This document shows positions 51,238 through 61,163 of a stretch of DNA of 64,000 bases, piece by piece. The stretch's first letter is position 1. Each line of letters starts with the position of its first letter. The DNA comes from an uncultured Erythrobacter sp. (GTDB taxonomy: Bacteria > Pseudomonadota > Alphaproteobacteria > Sphingomonadales > Sphingomonadaceae): assembly GCA_947488155.1 (NCBI GenBank), contig CANKYK010000002.1, positions 1,246,001 through 1,310,000 of the forward strand, given 5' to 3'. Below the pieces are notes generated by a model, which did not search any database, was not told the DNA's origin, and saw nothing but the letters and a program-made list of their open reading frames with translations. The position numbers were made by a program, and so were the translations under genes.

Positions 51238-53133
51238 TCAATGCCGACCGAACAGTTTCTCGACATCTTCCATATCGAGCTTTACCCAAGTCGGACGGCC
51301 ATGATTGCATTGACCCGATCTGGGCGTTGCCTCCATTTCGCGCAACAGTGCGTTCATCTCCGGCACGGATAGCACTCGCCCAGCCCGCACCGATCCGTGG
51401 CATGCCATTGTCGCCAGCACATATTCGAGCCGTTCAGACAGCAGCAGCGCGCCTGCGTCCTTATCAACCCCGTGTTTCGCAATGTCATCGGCCAGATCGC
51501 GCAGCAGCTTATCCGAGTTCGCGCCGCCCAGCGCATGTGGGATTGAGCGGACCAGCATGGCCGACGGACCAAACCGCTCAATCGCTAGGCCAAAGCGCGC
51601 GAACCCTTCCGCCGCAGCCTCCAGCCGGTCGCAATCCACTTCGTCCAGCTCGACAACGTCCGGCACCAGCAAAGCCTGCGCGCGGGCGGTCGCCTCCCCT
51701 GCCCCGGCAGCCCTCAGGCGTTCCAGCACCAGCCGCTCATGCGCGGCATGTTGATCGACCAGTACCAACCCATCTTTGCTCTCTGCAACAATGTAGGTGT
51801 TGGCCACCTGTCCCCGCGCAATGCCAAGCGGATATTCGCGCTCTTCCTCGGCAATCGGAGCCGCCTCATGCGCGCGGCCGGTCGGTAGCGCTTCGGTTCC
51901 GCCCTCCAGCACTTGTGCCTGCCAATCGGGCAATCGCGGCTCTGAGACGCGATGCTGCGACCCGGGGTTGGAAGATGTCCAATCCCGGCCCTCAAAAATT
52001 GATCGCAGCGCAGGCCTAGGCTCTGGCGCGATCGGTTCCGCTTGCCAGCGCTCCATTGCCGCGCGGTCTGGCCCTTGCGCGCTGCGCCGGTCACCTGTTG
52101 CCAAGGCCTGACGCAGGCCGGAAACTATAAACCCGCGTACCGCTGCCGCATCGCGGAAGCGAACCTCGGTCTTTGCGGGGTGGACGTTCACATCCACTTC
52201 CTCTGACGGCAAATCAAGGAACAGCGCGAGGACAGCGTGGCGATCACGCGCCAGCATGTCGGAATAGGCACCGCGAACCGCACCCACCAGCAGGCGATCC
52301 TTTACCGGGCGGCCATTCACGAAGAGATATTGATGATCAGCGACACCGCGATTGTAGGTCGGCAATCCGGCGAGCCCAGCCAGGCGCATCGTGCCGCCTG
52401 GCGTCTCGCGGGTGAGATCAATCGCAACCGCATTGTCCTTCAGCTCACGCGCGACAATCTGAGCCACCCGGTCAGCCAGCGGCTCATCCGTCTGGGTTGC
52501 GAGCACGCGGCGGTCTTTGCCATTGACGCTTTGCTCAAGCGTAAAGGCAATGTCAGGCCGCGCCATGGCAAGGCGGCGCACCACATCGAGGCAGGCAATA
52601 TACTCGCTACGCGCGGTGCGCAGAAACTTGCGCCGCGCCGGAACCTTGGCAAACAATTGCTCGACGCGAACCCGCGTGCCAGGCGGCAAAGCAGCAGGCG
52701 CATCTTCGACCAGCTCACCATGATCGACCACCCGACGCCAGCCCTGTCCTGAGCTTGTCGAAGGGCGATCCGCATCATCCGGGCGGCTTTCCAAAGTCAG
52801 TTTTGCTACACTGGCAATTGAAGGCAGCGCCTCCCCACGAAAACCCAAAGTTGCGACCTGTTCAATCGCGTCATCCGGCAGCTTGGATGTGGCATGGCGT
52901 TCAAGCGCCAATTCCATACCCTCAGGGTCCATACCGCAGCCATCATCGGTGACCTCAAACCGGGTCAGCCCGCCATCAGTTAACTTGATAGCGATTCGCG
53001 ACGAACCGGCATCAATTGCGTTCTCAATCAGCTCTTTCAGCGCAGCCGCAGGCCGTTCCACCACCTCACCAGCAGCGATGCGGTTGACAAGATCGCTCGG
53101 CAGGCGACGGATACGAGGCTTATTTTGGGGCAT
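51238..53133 (-). CDS. mutL: DNA mismatch repair protein MutL
   Basis: IRRLPSDLVNRIAAGEVVERPAAALKELIENAIDAGSSRIAIKLTDGGLTRFEVTDDGCGM...; start ATG 53133 or 53142. Confidence 0.97.
   Translation of the reverse strand: MPQNKPRIRRLPSDLVNRIAAGEVVERPAAALKELIENAIDAGSSRIAIKLTDGGLTRFEVTDDGCGMDPEGMELALERHATSKLPDDAIEQVATLGFRGEALPSIASVAKLTLESRPDDADRPSTSSGQGWRRVVDHGELVEDAPAALPPGTRVRVEQLFAKVPARRKFLRTARSEYIACLDVVRRLAMARPDIAFTLEQSVNGKDRRVLATQTDEPLADRVAQIVARELKDNAVAIDLTRETPGGTMRLAGLAGLPTYNRGVADHQYLFVNGRPVKDRLLVGAVRGAYSDMLARDRHAVLALFLDLPSEEVDVNVHPAKTEVRFRDAAAVRGFIVSGLRQALATGDRRSAQGPDRAAMERWQAEPIAPEPRPALRSIFEGRDWTSSNPGSQHRVSEPRLPDWQAQVLEGGTEALPTGRAHEAAPIAEEEREYPLGIARGQVANTYIVAESKDGLVLVDQHAAHERLVLERLRAAGAGEATARAQALLVPDVVELDEVDCDRLEAAAEGFARFGLAIERFGPSAMLVRSIPHALGGANSDKLLRDLADDIAKHGVDKDAGALLLSERLEYVLATMACHGSVRAGRVLSVPEMNALLREMEATPRSGQCNHGRPTWVKLDMEDVEKLFGRH
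52743..52765. repeat. Short dispersed repeat copy inside mutL (CCTGTCCTGAGCTTGTCGAAGGG)
   Basis: Near-identical to the ppdK copy at 39046-39069; encodes the in-frame DRPSTSSGQGW insert in MutL. Confidence 0.82.
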
Positions 53134-53243
53134 TTGTCGCATCTTAGCGGCCACACGCCGCAATTTCGAGAGCTCCGGGGAAAATGTGCCCCGCTGTCGA
53201 CAAATATTTTGGCGTTTTTGCGGCGGATTCGCTAGGCGGATGA

Positions 53244-54365
<1,122 letters not shown>

Positions 54366-54389
54366 TAAGGCAGAAGGGGAGAAACAGGC

Positions 54390-55280
54390 ATGGCGCCGAA
54401 TTCATCCCGGCGCTCGGGCCATTCGCGCAGGGCACAATATTCGGTCTTTACCGGCTATCTCCTCGCGGGGATCGGCGCGCTGATTGGCGCAGGCCTGCTC
54501 GTCATCTCCTATTGGCAACCCGGCGCATTTGCCGACCTGCGCGGAGCAGCGACTGATGTTGCTGCCCCTGCTGGCGAAGGCGCATCCGTCGTGCGCAGCG
54601 GCAGTGACAGTTTCTGGGACAAGACCACCGCATATTACCAAGCGGGGCAACAAAACACGGCCTTGCGCGAAGAGGTTGAGATCGCCCGCATCCGCTTGGC
54701 CGAGGCCGAAGCGGTCGAGCAAGAGAACATCCGCCTTAAGGGATTGCTCGGCCTGTCAGTCACAGAAACCGAACCCGTTGCCGTTGCCAGGTTGGTCGGA
54801 TCAAGCTCAACCAGCAGCCGTCGCTTCGCCTATCTTGGCGCGGGCCGCAACGATGGTGTCGAGATCGGTATGTCCGTGCGGAGCGCCAGAGGCGTCGTAG
54901 GGCGCGTGCTTGAGGTCTCACGCAGCAGTTCACGCATTCTGCTGCTAACCGATAGCGAGAGCGTATTGCCGGTCCGGCGTGCGACCGATGAAACGGTTGC
55001 CTTTGCCGAAGGGCGCGGTGACGGATTGCTTAGGATCCGCCTGATTAATCTGGGCATCAATCCATTAGAGATTGGCGACATCTTTCTCACCAGTGGCGCA
55101 GGCGGATATTATCGGCCCGGCGTTGCGGTGGCGATCCTGAGCGAGAAAACCAATGACGGCGGGATTGCCCGTTTGATTGCGGACCCATCCGCCACCGATT
55201 TCGTATCGGTTGAGCCACTATGGCAGCCTGAAGCGGTGGAGAGCGCAGATACCCCGATAGAGCTGGAGCTCGAGGAGTAA
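54390..55280 (+). CDS. mreC: Rod shape-determining protein MreC
   Basis: Coiled coil plus VGRVLEVSRSSSRILLLTDSESVLPVRRATDE; between mreB and mreD. Confidence 0.94.
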   Translation: MAPNSSRRSGHSRRAQYSVFTGYLLAGIGALIGAGLLVISYWQPGAFADLRGAATDVAAPAGEGASVVRSGSDSFWDKTTAYYQAGQQNTALREEVEIARIRLAEAEAVEQENIRLKGLLGLSVTETEPVAVARLVGSSSTSSRRFAYLGAGRNDGVEIGMSVRSARGVVGRVLEVSRSSSRILLLTDSESVLPVRRATDETVAFAEGRGDGLLRIRLINLGINPLEIGDIFLTSGAGGYYRPGVAVAILSEKTNDGGIARLIADPSATDFVSVEPLWQPEAVESADTPIELELEE

Positions 55281-55834
55281 TGGAGCGTTACAGCCCGGCG
55301 GCAAGATCAGACAGATATGGTAGCCGGATAAACCGCACGCAGTCTCCGCTGCGCGCCAGCATTGTGCCATACGCCTCGATCCTGATCGGCTCGCTGCTAC
55401 CATTCGTCTTGCTCGCTGACGTGATGCCTCTGGCCCCACCACTCGGTTTCCTCGTGCTGATTGCCTGGCGGATCATGCGACCGGGATTACTACCGTTATG
55501 GGTTGGCGTGCCACTGGGCGCGTTCGATGATCTGTTTAGCGGTCAGCCATTTGGTAGCGCGGTATTGCTGTGGTCGCTGACCATGATCGCGCTGGAAATG
55601 ATTGAAACCCGCTTCCCATGGCGAGGGTTTTGGCAGGACTGGTTCAGCGCGGGTTTAGCGATCGTTCTGTATATCTTTGCGGCGATGGCAGTGTCCGGCG
55701 CTACCCCTACGATCCACCAACTTATTGCTGCGGTGCCGCAAGTCTTGCTGTCTGTCCTGCTCTATCCGATAATATCTCGCATGATTGCTTGGCTCGATAG
55801 ATACCGGCTCTCGCGTTCGCGGAGGATTGGCTGA
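55280..55834 (+). CDS. mreD: Rod shape-determining protein MreD
   Basis: Hydrophobic ORF in the syntenic mreD position, overlapping mreC by 1 nt. Confidence 0.88.
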   Translation: MERYSPAARSDRYGSRINRTQSPLRASIVPYASILIGSLLPFVLLADVMPLAPPLGFLVLIAWRIMRPGLLPLWVGVPLGAFDDLFSGQPFGSAVLLWSLTMIALEMIETRFPWRGFWQDWFSAGLAIVLYIFAAMAVSGATPTIHQLIAAVPQVLLSVLLYPIISRMIAWLDRYRLSRSRRIG

Positions 55835-57942
55835 TGGCGAAGCACCGCCGCAACCAACCGATTGTCAGCGCCTCCACCCTTAAGAACACGTTCGACCGGC
55901 GCAGTATGGTGGTGGGTTCAATCCAGGGCGGGATCGGCGTTCTGCTGGCTGCGCGTATGGGCTATCTCGCGATTGCTGAGAATGAGAAATACCGGCTCGA
56001 GTCGGAAAGCAACCGTGTAAACCTCACTCTGATCCCGCCGCGCCGCGGATGGATCCTCGATAGAAACGGAGCCCCGCTAGCGTCCAATCGCGCAGACTTC
56101 CGGGTCGATTTGATCCCAGATCGCCTGGTTGATGCCGATACAACGATTGATGAGATTGGCGCGCTGCTCTCGCTGTCCCCAGCGCGCATTGCTGACGTTA
56201 AACAGAAAGTAGCAGCCGTCAGCGGGTTTCAACCAGTCGAAGTCGCCAGCGGCCTGGACTACGAGCAATTCGCCGCGCTCAGCGTCCGCCTGCCAGATAT
56301 GCAGGGCGTGATGCCTCAGCGCGGATTCTCTCGTTTCTATCCAACCGGGCCAAGCGTCGGCCATTTGATCGGCTATGTTGGCCCCGCCAATGCCGAGGAA
56401 TATGACGAGGAGGAGCGTAATCCGCTGCTGATCACCCCCGGCTATAAGATCGGCAAGGACGGGTTGGAAAAACAGTTCGAGCAGGAATTGCGCGGAGAAC
56501 CAGGCGCTCGCCGCGTCGAAGTGACCGCTTCTGGTCGGATTATCCGCGACCTCGACACACGCGAAGACATTCAGGGCGAGCCGGTGCGCCTCACCATTGA
56601 TGGCCCGCTACAGGATTATGCCGCGCGCCGGATTGGCCTGGAATCTGGCTCTGTCGTGGTGATGGATTGCGCAACCGGCGATCTGCTCTGCATGGCCAGC
56701 ATGCCCAGCTTCGATCCCAACAGCTTCTCTGACGGCATTGGCAGCGTCGAATATGCAATGCTGCGCGAGGATGCACGCATTCCGCTACGCAACAAGGTTT
56801 TGAAAGGGCTCTACCCGCCCGGCTCCACGGTAAAGCCGATGCACTGCATGGCTTTTTTAAAGGCTGGCATTGCTCCGGATGAGGCGATCACCTGCGCAGG
56901 CGGACGGCGGATCGGAAATCGCTTCTTCAATTGCTGGAGCAATCATGGCCGGGTCGACATGGCCAAGGCGATCTATCAGAGCTGCGATAGCTATTTCTAT
57001 CATTTTGCGCAGCTGATCGGCTTCGACAAAGTGGCCGAGATGGCGAAACTCACTGGCATGGGCGAGGAGTTCCCCCTGCCCGTCACCAGTCAATTTTACG
57101 GCACTGTCCCGAATGCGGATTGGAAGCGGAACAAGTTTGATCGCGATTGGGAGCCATTCGACACGGTCAACGCCTCCATCGGTCAGGGCTATTATCTCGC
57201 CAGCCCGCTGCAACTCGCGGTCAGTTCAGCTCGGCTCGCAACTGGTCGCCACGTGATGCCGCGCCTCACAATGGATGCAACGCCCAAAGGTTTCGACCAG
57301 GTTGATTTCCCAGACGATCACGTCCGCTACGTACGCCAGGCGATGAGCGATGTTGTGAACGGCCCCGGCACCGCTGGCCGCGGGCGTTTGCCGTTCGAAG
57401 ATATCAAAATGGCAGGCAAAACGGGTACCGCCCAGGTCGTCTCGCTTAGCGTGTCCGATGGTCGGTCTGGCCCGTGGAAGTACCGTGACCACGGTCTGTT
57501 CACCTTCTTCGCGCCGTTCGACAACCCGCGCTATGCGGGAGCAGTAGTGATCGAGCATGGCGGCGGTTCAGGCGCAGCTTACCCCATAGCGCGCGATGTA
57601 ATGACCTTCATGTTTGATCCGGCGAAGGGCTTGGAAAAGCTCAACGCGCTGGAAAAACAGTGGGGCGGCACCGCGCAACAGAGGCTCGATAACAAATACG
57701 CCCGCTATGCCGCAGAACGCGGCGAAGCCGTGGTTGCGGCACCGCGCCGCGATGAAGACATTTTTGATCAGGTCGAGGCAGAGGCCCGCGTTGCTGCGCA
57801 GCAGTCCGAAGAGATCGCTGAAGATTTCGTGGCTCCACGCGAGGAAGCTACTCCGTTTGGCGCGCCTACTCCCCTGCCCAATCAAACCATTGGTCCGGCT
57901 GCGCCCACTGCCTCGCCAACAACACCGGCGGGCACACCATGA
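55834..57942 (+). CDS. mrdA: Penicillin-binding protein 2
   Basis: NLTLIPPRRGWILDRNGAPLASNRADFRVDLIPDRL...KGLYPPGSTVKPMHCMAFLKAG...KMAGKTGTAQVV. Confidence 0.97.
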   Translation: MAKHRRNQPIVSASTLKNTFDRRSMVVGSIQGGIGVLLAARMGYLAIAENEKYRLESESNRVNLTLIPPRRGWILDRNGAPLASNRADFRVDLIPDRLVDADTTIDEIGALLSLSPARIADVKQKVAAVSGFQPVEVASGLDYEQFAALSVRLPDMQGVMPQRGFSRFYPTGPSVGHLIGYVGPANAEEYDEEERNPLLITPGYKIGKDGLEKQFEQELRGEPGARRVEVTASGRIIRDLDTREDIQGEPVRLTIDGPLQDYAARRIGLESGSVVVMDCATGDLLCMASMPSFDPNSFSDGIGSVEYAMLREDARIPLRNKVLKGLYPPGSTVKPMHCMAFLKAGIAPDEAITCAGGRRIGNRFFNCWSNHGRVDMAKAIYQSCDSYFYHFAQLIGFDKVAEMAKLTGMGEEFPLPVTSQFYGTVPNADWKRNKFDRDWEPFDTVNASIGQGYYLASPLQLAVSSARLATGRHVMPRLTMDATPKGFDQVDFPDDHVRYVRQAMSDVVNGPGTAGRGRLPFEDIKMAGKTGTAQVVSLSVSDGRSGPWKYRDHGLFTFFAPFDNPRYAGAVVIEHGGGSGAAYPIARDVMTFMFDPAKGLEKLNALEKQWGGTAQQRLDNKYARYAAERGEAVVAAPRRDEDIFDQVEAEARVAAQQSEEIAEDFVAPREEATPFGAPTPLPNQTIGPAAPTASPTTPAGTP

Positions 57943-59066
57943 GCCGCGCCGGGAGCATCGTGCCAGAGCCCATTGCTCGCCAGCCATGGGCCATGCTGAT
58001 CCCTCTCTTACTGCTCGTACTTTTTGGCGCGGCCGTGCTATATTCGGCTGCCGGCGGCTCGATGCAGCCATTCGCAAGCTCCCACTTGATCCGCTTTTCC
58101 GTTTTCCTCGTGATGGCGTCGATTATCGCCTCTTTGCCGCGTGAATTCGTGAAATTTATGACCTATCCCGCCTATATCGGCGTCCTACTGCTGCTGATTG
58201 CGGTTGAGGTGATTGGCCAGGTGGGTGGTGGCAGCCAGCGCTGGATCGATTTCGGCTTTATGGTGCTTCAGCCTTCTGAGCTGATGAAACCGGTAATCGT
58301 GATCGTCCTTGCCCGCTTCTATGCCTCATTGCCCGTTGGCCTGATCACGGACTGGCGAGCGATCCTGATCCCCGGCGCCCTGATCGCCGTTCCGATGGCA
58401 TTCGTGCTGCTGCAGCCAGACCTCGGCACCTCGCTTGCCATCGCCTTTGGCGGAGCGGTCGTTATGCTGCTCGCCGGCCTTCCTATGCGATGGTTCATTG
58501 GCGGGGGAATCCTCGCCGCGATCGCAGCCCCGCTTGCCTTCTTTTTCGGCCTGCAAGACTATCAGCAACGCCGGGTTATGACCCTGTTCGATCCTGAAAG
58601 CGATCCACTGGGCGCAGGCTATCACATCGCCCAGTCAAAGATCGCAATCGGCTCTGGTGGCATTGTTGGCAAAGGGTTCAACAATGGCTCGCAAAGCCAC
58701 CTGCAATATCTTCCAGAGCCGCACACGGACTTTGTCTTCGCAACGATGGCGGAGGAATGGGGCCTCATCGGCGGTATCTTTGTGATCGGTATTTTCGCCA
58801 TTATCTTGCGCTGGGGAACACGCGTTGCGCTGACTTCGCGGGACCGTTTCTCCAGTCTGGTGGCAGCCGGAATGGTTGCAACGATCTTCTTCTACATAGC
58901 TGTGAATTTGATGATGGTGATGGGCATGGCGCCCGTCGTTGGCATCCCCTTGCCCTTTATGAGCCATGGCGGATCGTCCATGATGACGAATATGATCTGC
59001 ATCGGCGCTTTGATGATGGTCAATCGATGGAACAGGAATGCGCCGCGCGGCGGACTGGAAAATTGA
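57939..59066 (+). CDS. rodA: Rod shape-determining protein RodA
   Basis: SEDS family: LLQPDLGTSLAIAFGGAVVMLLAGLPMRW...EPHTDFVFATMAEEWGLIGG...PFMSHGGSSMMTNM. Confidence 0.97.
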   Translation: MSRAGSIVPEPIARQPWAMLIPLLLLVLFGAAVLYSAAGGSMQPFASSHLIRFSVFLVMASIIASLPREFVKFMTYPAYIGVLLLLIAVEVIGQVGGGSQRWIDFGFMVLQPSELMKPVIVIVLARFYASLPVGLITDWRAILIPGALIAVPMAFVLLQPDLGTSLAIAFGGAVVMLLAGLPMRWFIGGGILAAIAAPLAFFFGLQDYQQRRVMTLFDPESDPLGAGYHIAQSKIAIGSGGIVGKGFNNGSQSHLQYLPEPHTDFVFATMAEEWGLIGGIFVIGIFAIILRWGTRVALTSRDRFSSLVAAGMVATIFFYIAVNLMMVMGMAPVVGIPLPFMSHGGSSMMTNMICIGALMMVNRWNRNAPRGGLEN

Positions 59067-59073
59067 AACTCAA

Positions 59074-59904
59074 CTAAATTTTGATCAGGCCGAGTTTCAG
59101 CGCCTTCACAGTTGCCCCAACCCTGTCAGACACGCCTAATTTTTCGTATGTCCGCTTTGAGTAGGTCTTTACCGTTTCTGGTGACAGCTCAAGTATCGTG
59201 GCGATCACTCCCATCGACTTTCCACGAGCGATCCATCCCAGCACCTCCTTTTCGCGATCGGATAGTTCCGGCGCGGCGCGCGTGTTGTCGATCAGCACGC
59301 AAATCCTCTGATGTGCTGCTTGGGCAACGCTTCGAATAGTACCCAAGACTGAATCTTTCACTTCAGACGGAGGACGGCCAAAATCGTATGAAGCGTACGA
59401 ATTGCGTCCACGCGGACCGAATAACGGAATGCCGAAACCGTGTACCAATCCTTCTTTTCGCAACTCGGCAAAGTATCGCAGGTTGGCGGGGGTATTTTCC
59501 CCCGCTTCCATCGCTTCAGCCCATGTTAGCATCGCTCCATGCGCTAGCGTTCTGCCCGGAATCGGGTCCGACAGCCTAAATTCTGATTCGTCATAGCGTT
59601 TTAGCCATTCACGATTGTACCCGTGGGAGTACACGATCGTGCGCATTGAATTCGGCTCTTCGAAAATGGGAGAAAAGTGGTAGCTCTGCCGGATCACACC
59701 CTGCTCTGTTTGCACCTCGCGGGCGAAATGCAAAAGCTCGCTGAGGTCTTCAAATTTCTCAATTTTCCCAAAATATCGCTGCATGACGTTACGGAACGTA
59801 TCACATGTCCCCCAACCAGGCGACTTATCCGTTGCGATCATTAACCCTAAAGCAAAACAGTAAGCATCTGCGCTTCGGCCCTCGGGTCGCACCAAGCCGA
59901 ACAT
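59074..59904 (-). CDS. LuxR-family regulator with autoinducer-binding domain (LuxR solo in this window)
   Basis: W..Y..DP..W..G pocket residues at TraR spacing; C-terminal LSDREKEVLGWIARGKSMGVIATILELSPETVKTYSKRTYEKLGVSDRVGATVKAL. The start may be internal (e.g. MQRYFGK). Confidence 0.9.
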   Translation of the reverse strand: MFGLVRPEGRSADAYCFALGLMIATDKSPGWGTCDTFRNVMQRYFGKIEKFEDLSELLHFAREVQTEQGVIRQSYHFSPIFEEPNSMRTIVYSHGYNREWLKRYDESEFRLSDPIPGRTLAHGAMLTWAEAMEAGENTPANLRYFAELRKEGLVHGFGIPLFGPRGRNSYASYDFGRPPSEVKDSVLGTIRSVAQAAHQRICVLIDNTRAAPELSDREKEVLGWIARGKSMGVIATILELSPETVKTYSKRTYEKLGVSDRVGATVKALKLGLIKI

Positions 59905-60003
59905 CCTCCGCCGATTGGCTTACACCAAAAGTCCCCCTGATGAACCTGCGTGCGACGCCGGCTTATCAAGGGGCATCGTGGCTTTTAACATAAGGAGTTC
60001 GCT

Positions 60004-60378
60004 ATGCGGATGCGCATGTGCGATCGCTTCGCCCGCGCGCTCCCTTTTAAGCGCAGCTCAGGCGAAGCCGCATCGGATCATTGCCTTGCTAACGCAGACA
60101 ATGCGTTAGAGGTTGCTGCTGCCGCCACCTTATTGAGCGGTGTCTACAGCCGCGAGTGCTCCGGCCAATCAACCAATTTGCGTCAGGTTCACCGCGTCGC
60201 AGGCCTTACGCAAAGCGCGGCTCTAAATCTTATTGCGCGCCTTCAAGATGATGGGATGATCACCATCATCTCAGCGCTCCACGATGAGTTTGAATCGCGA
60301 ATTGAGCTAACCGACAAAGCGAAGCGGAAGCTATCGCAATTAGTCCAAGGGCCCAAAACACCTTCCATTCGCGGATAG
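60004..60378 (+). CDS. Small MarR-like winged-helix protein
   Basis: LRQVHRVAGLTQSAALNLIARLQDDGMITIISALHDEFESRIELTDKAKRKLSQLV fits a wHTH recognition helix plus wing. Confidence 0.6.
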   Translation: MRMRMCDRFARALPFKRSSGEAASDHCLANADNALEVAAAATLLSGVYSRECSGQSTNLRQVHRVAGLTQSAALNLIARLQDDGMITIISALHDEFESRIELTDKAKRKLSQLVQGPKTPSIRG

Positions 60379-60478
60379 GCGCGCTATACGCAGCGCCTTC
60401 GCCGATTCGACCTCGCTCATTAGAGAGCCTCGAATATCGGTAAATTGGCAGCATCGATAATATCCGAAGCCGCCCGAT

Positions 60479-60554
<76 letters not shown>

Positions 60555-61163
60555 AGTTTCCCACATATTCTCAGTAATTTGCAGATTGCTTGGAGTGATT
60601 CCGTCTGGCGTCGGAGCCTAGAAATTCGCATCAGGCTCCCTATAGGCTCCATCGATTCCGCTTGTGTATATCTGCGCACGATCTGTCATCGGCGTTCACT
60701 CTTCGAAACATTCACAGCTCTCTTGTCGGGGATCGAGCATCATGAGCTCTCCTCTCAGCTCTGCGAATACTCTGTAGCCTTCACAGTTATCGACACTGGA
60801 AAGCTCATGTGGGGATTGGTGGCGGCACTCCGTTCTCGGAGTGTCAATGGCAGGCCCCCCGCTTTTTGGCTGCAGCGGATAATCGGTCTTCGGCTACCTA
60901 CCTAGAAATTGCTTGAGTCGCATTCAAAATGGGGCGTCGAAGATTTTTAGGGAAGTTCAAACTTCGGGTGGATGCAGACCCTATCTTCCGATCACGCCGT
61001 TAGTCCCGTCAGTATCTGAGCAGGTCGCTTCATTAGGTTATCAAGCTTCTTAAGAAGCCCCCACGTTCCACTAAGAGCTGCGATTGCCAAAGGCGGTATT
61101 CTGTAACCATTCTTTCGCACGAATGGAGCTGTCTCGATCACGCGAGCGAGCTACCGTTCGGAA

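Noticed and set aside
51327-52019. 230-aa plus-strand ORF
   Set aside because: Antisense to mutL; proline/arginine-rich shadow translation.
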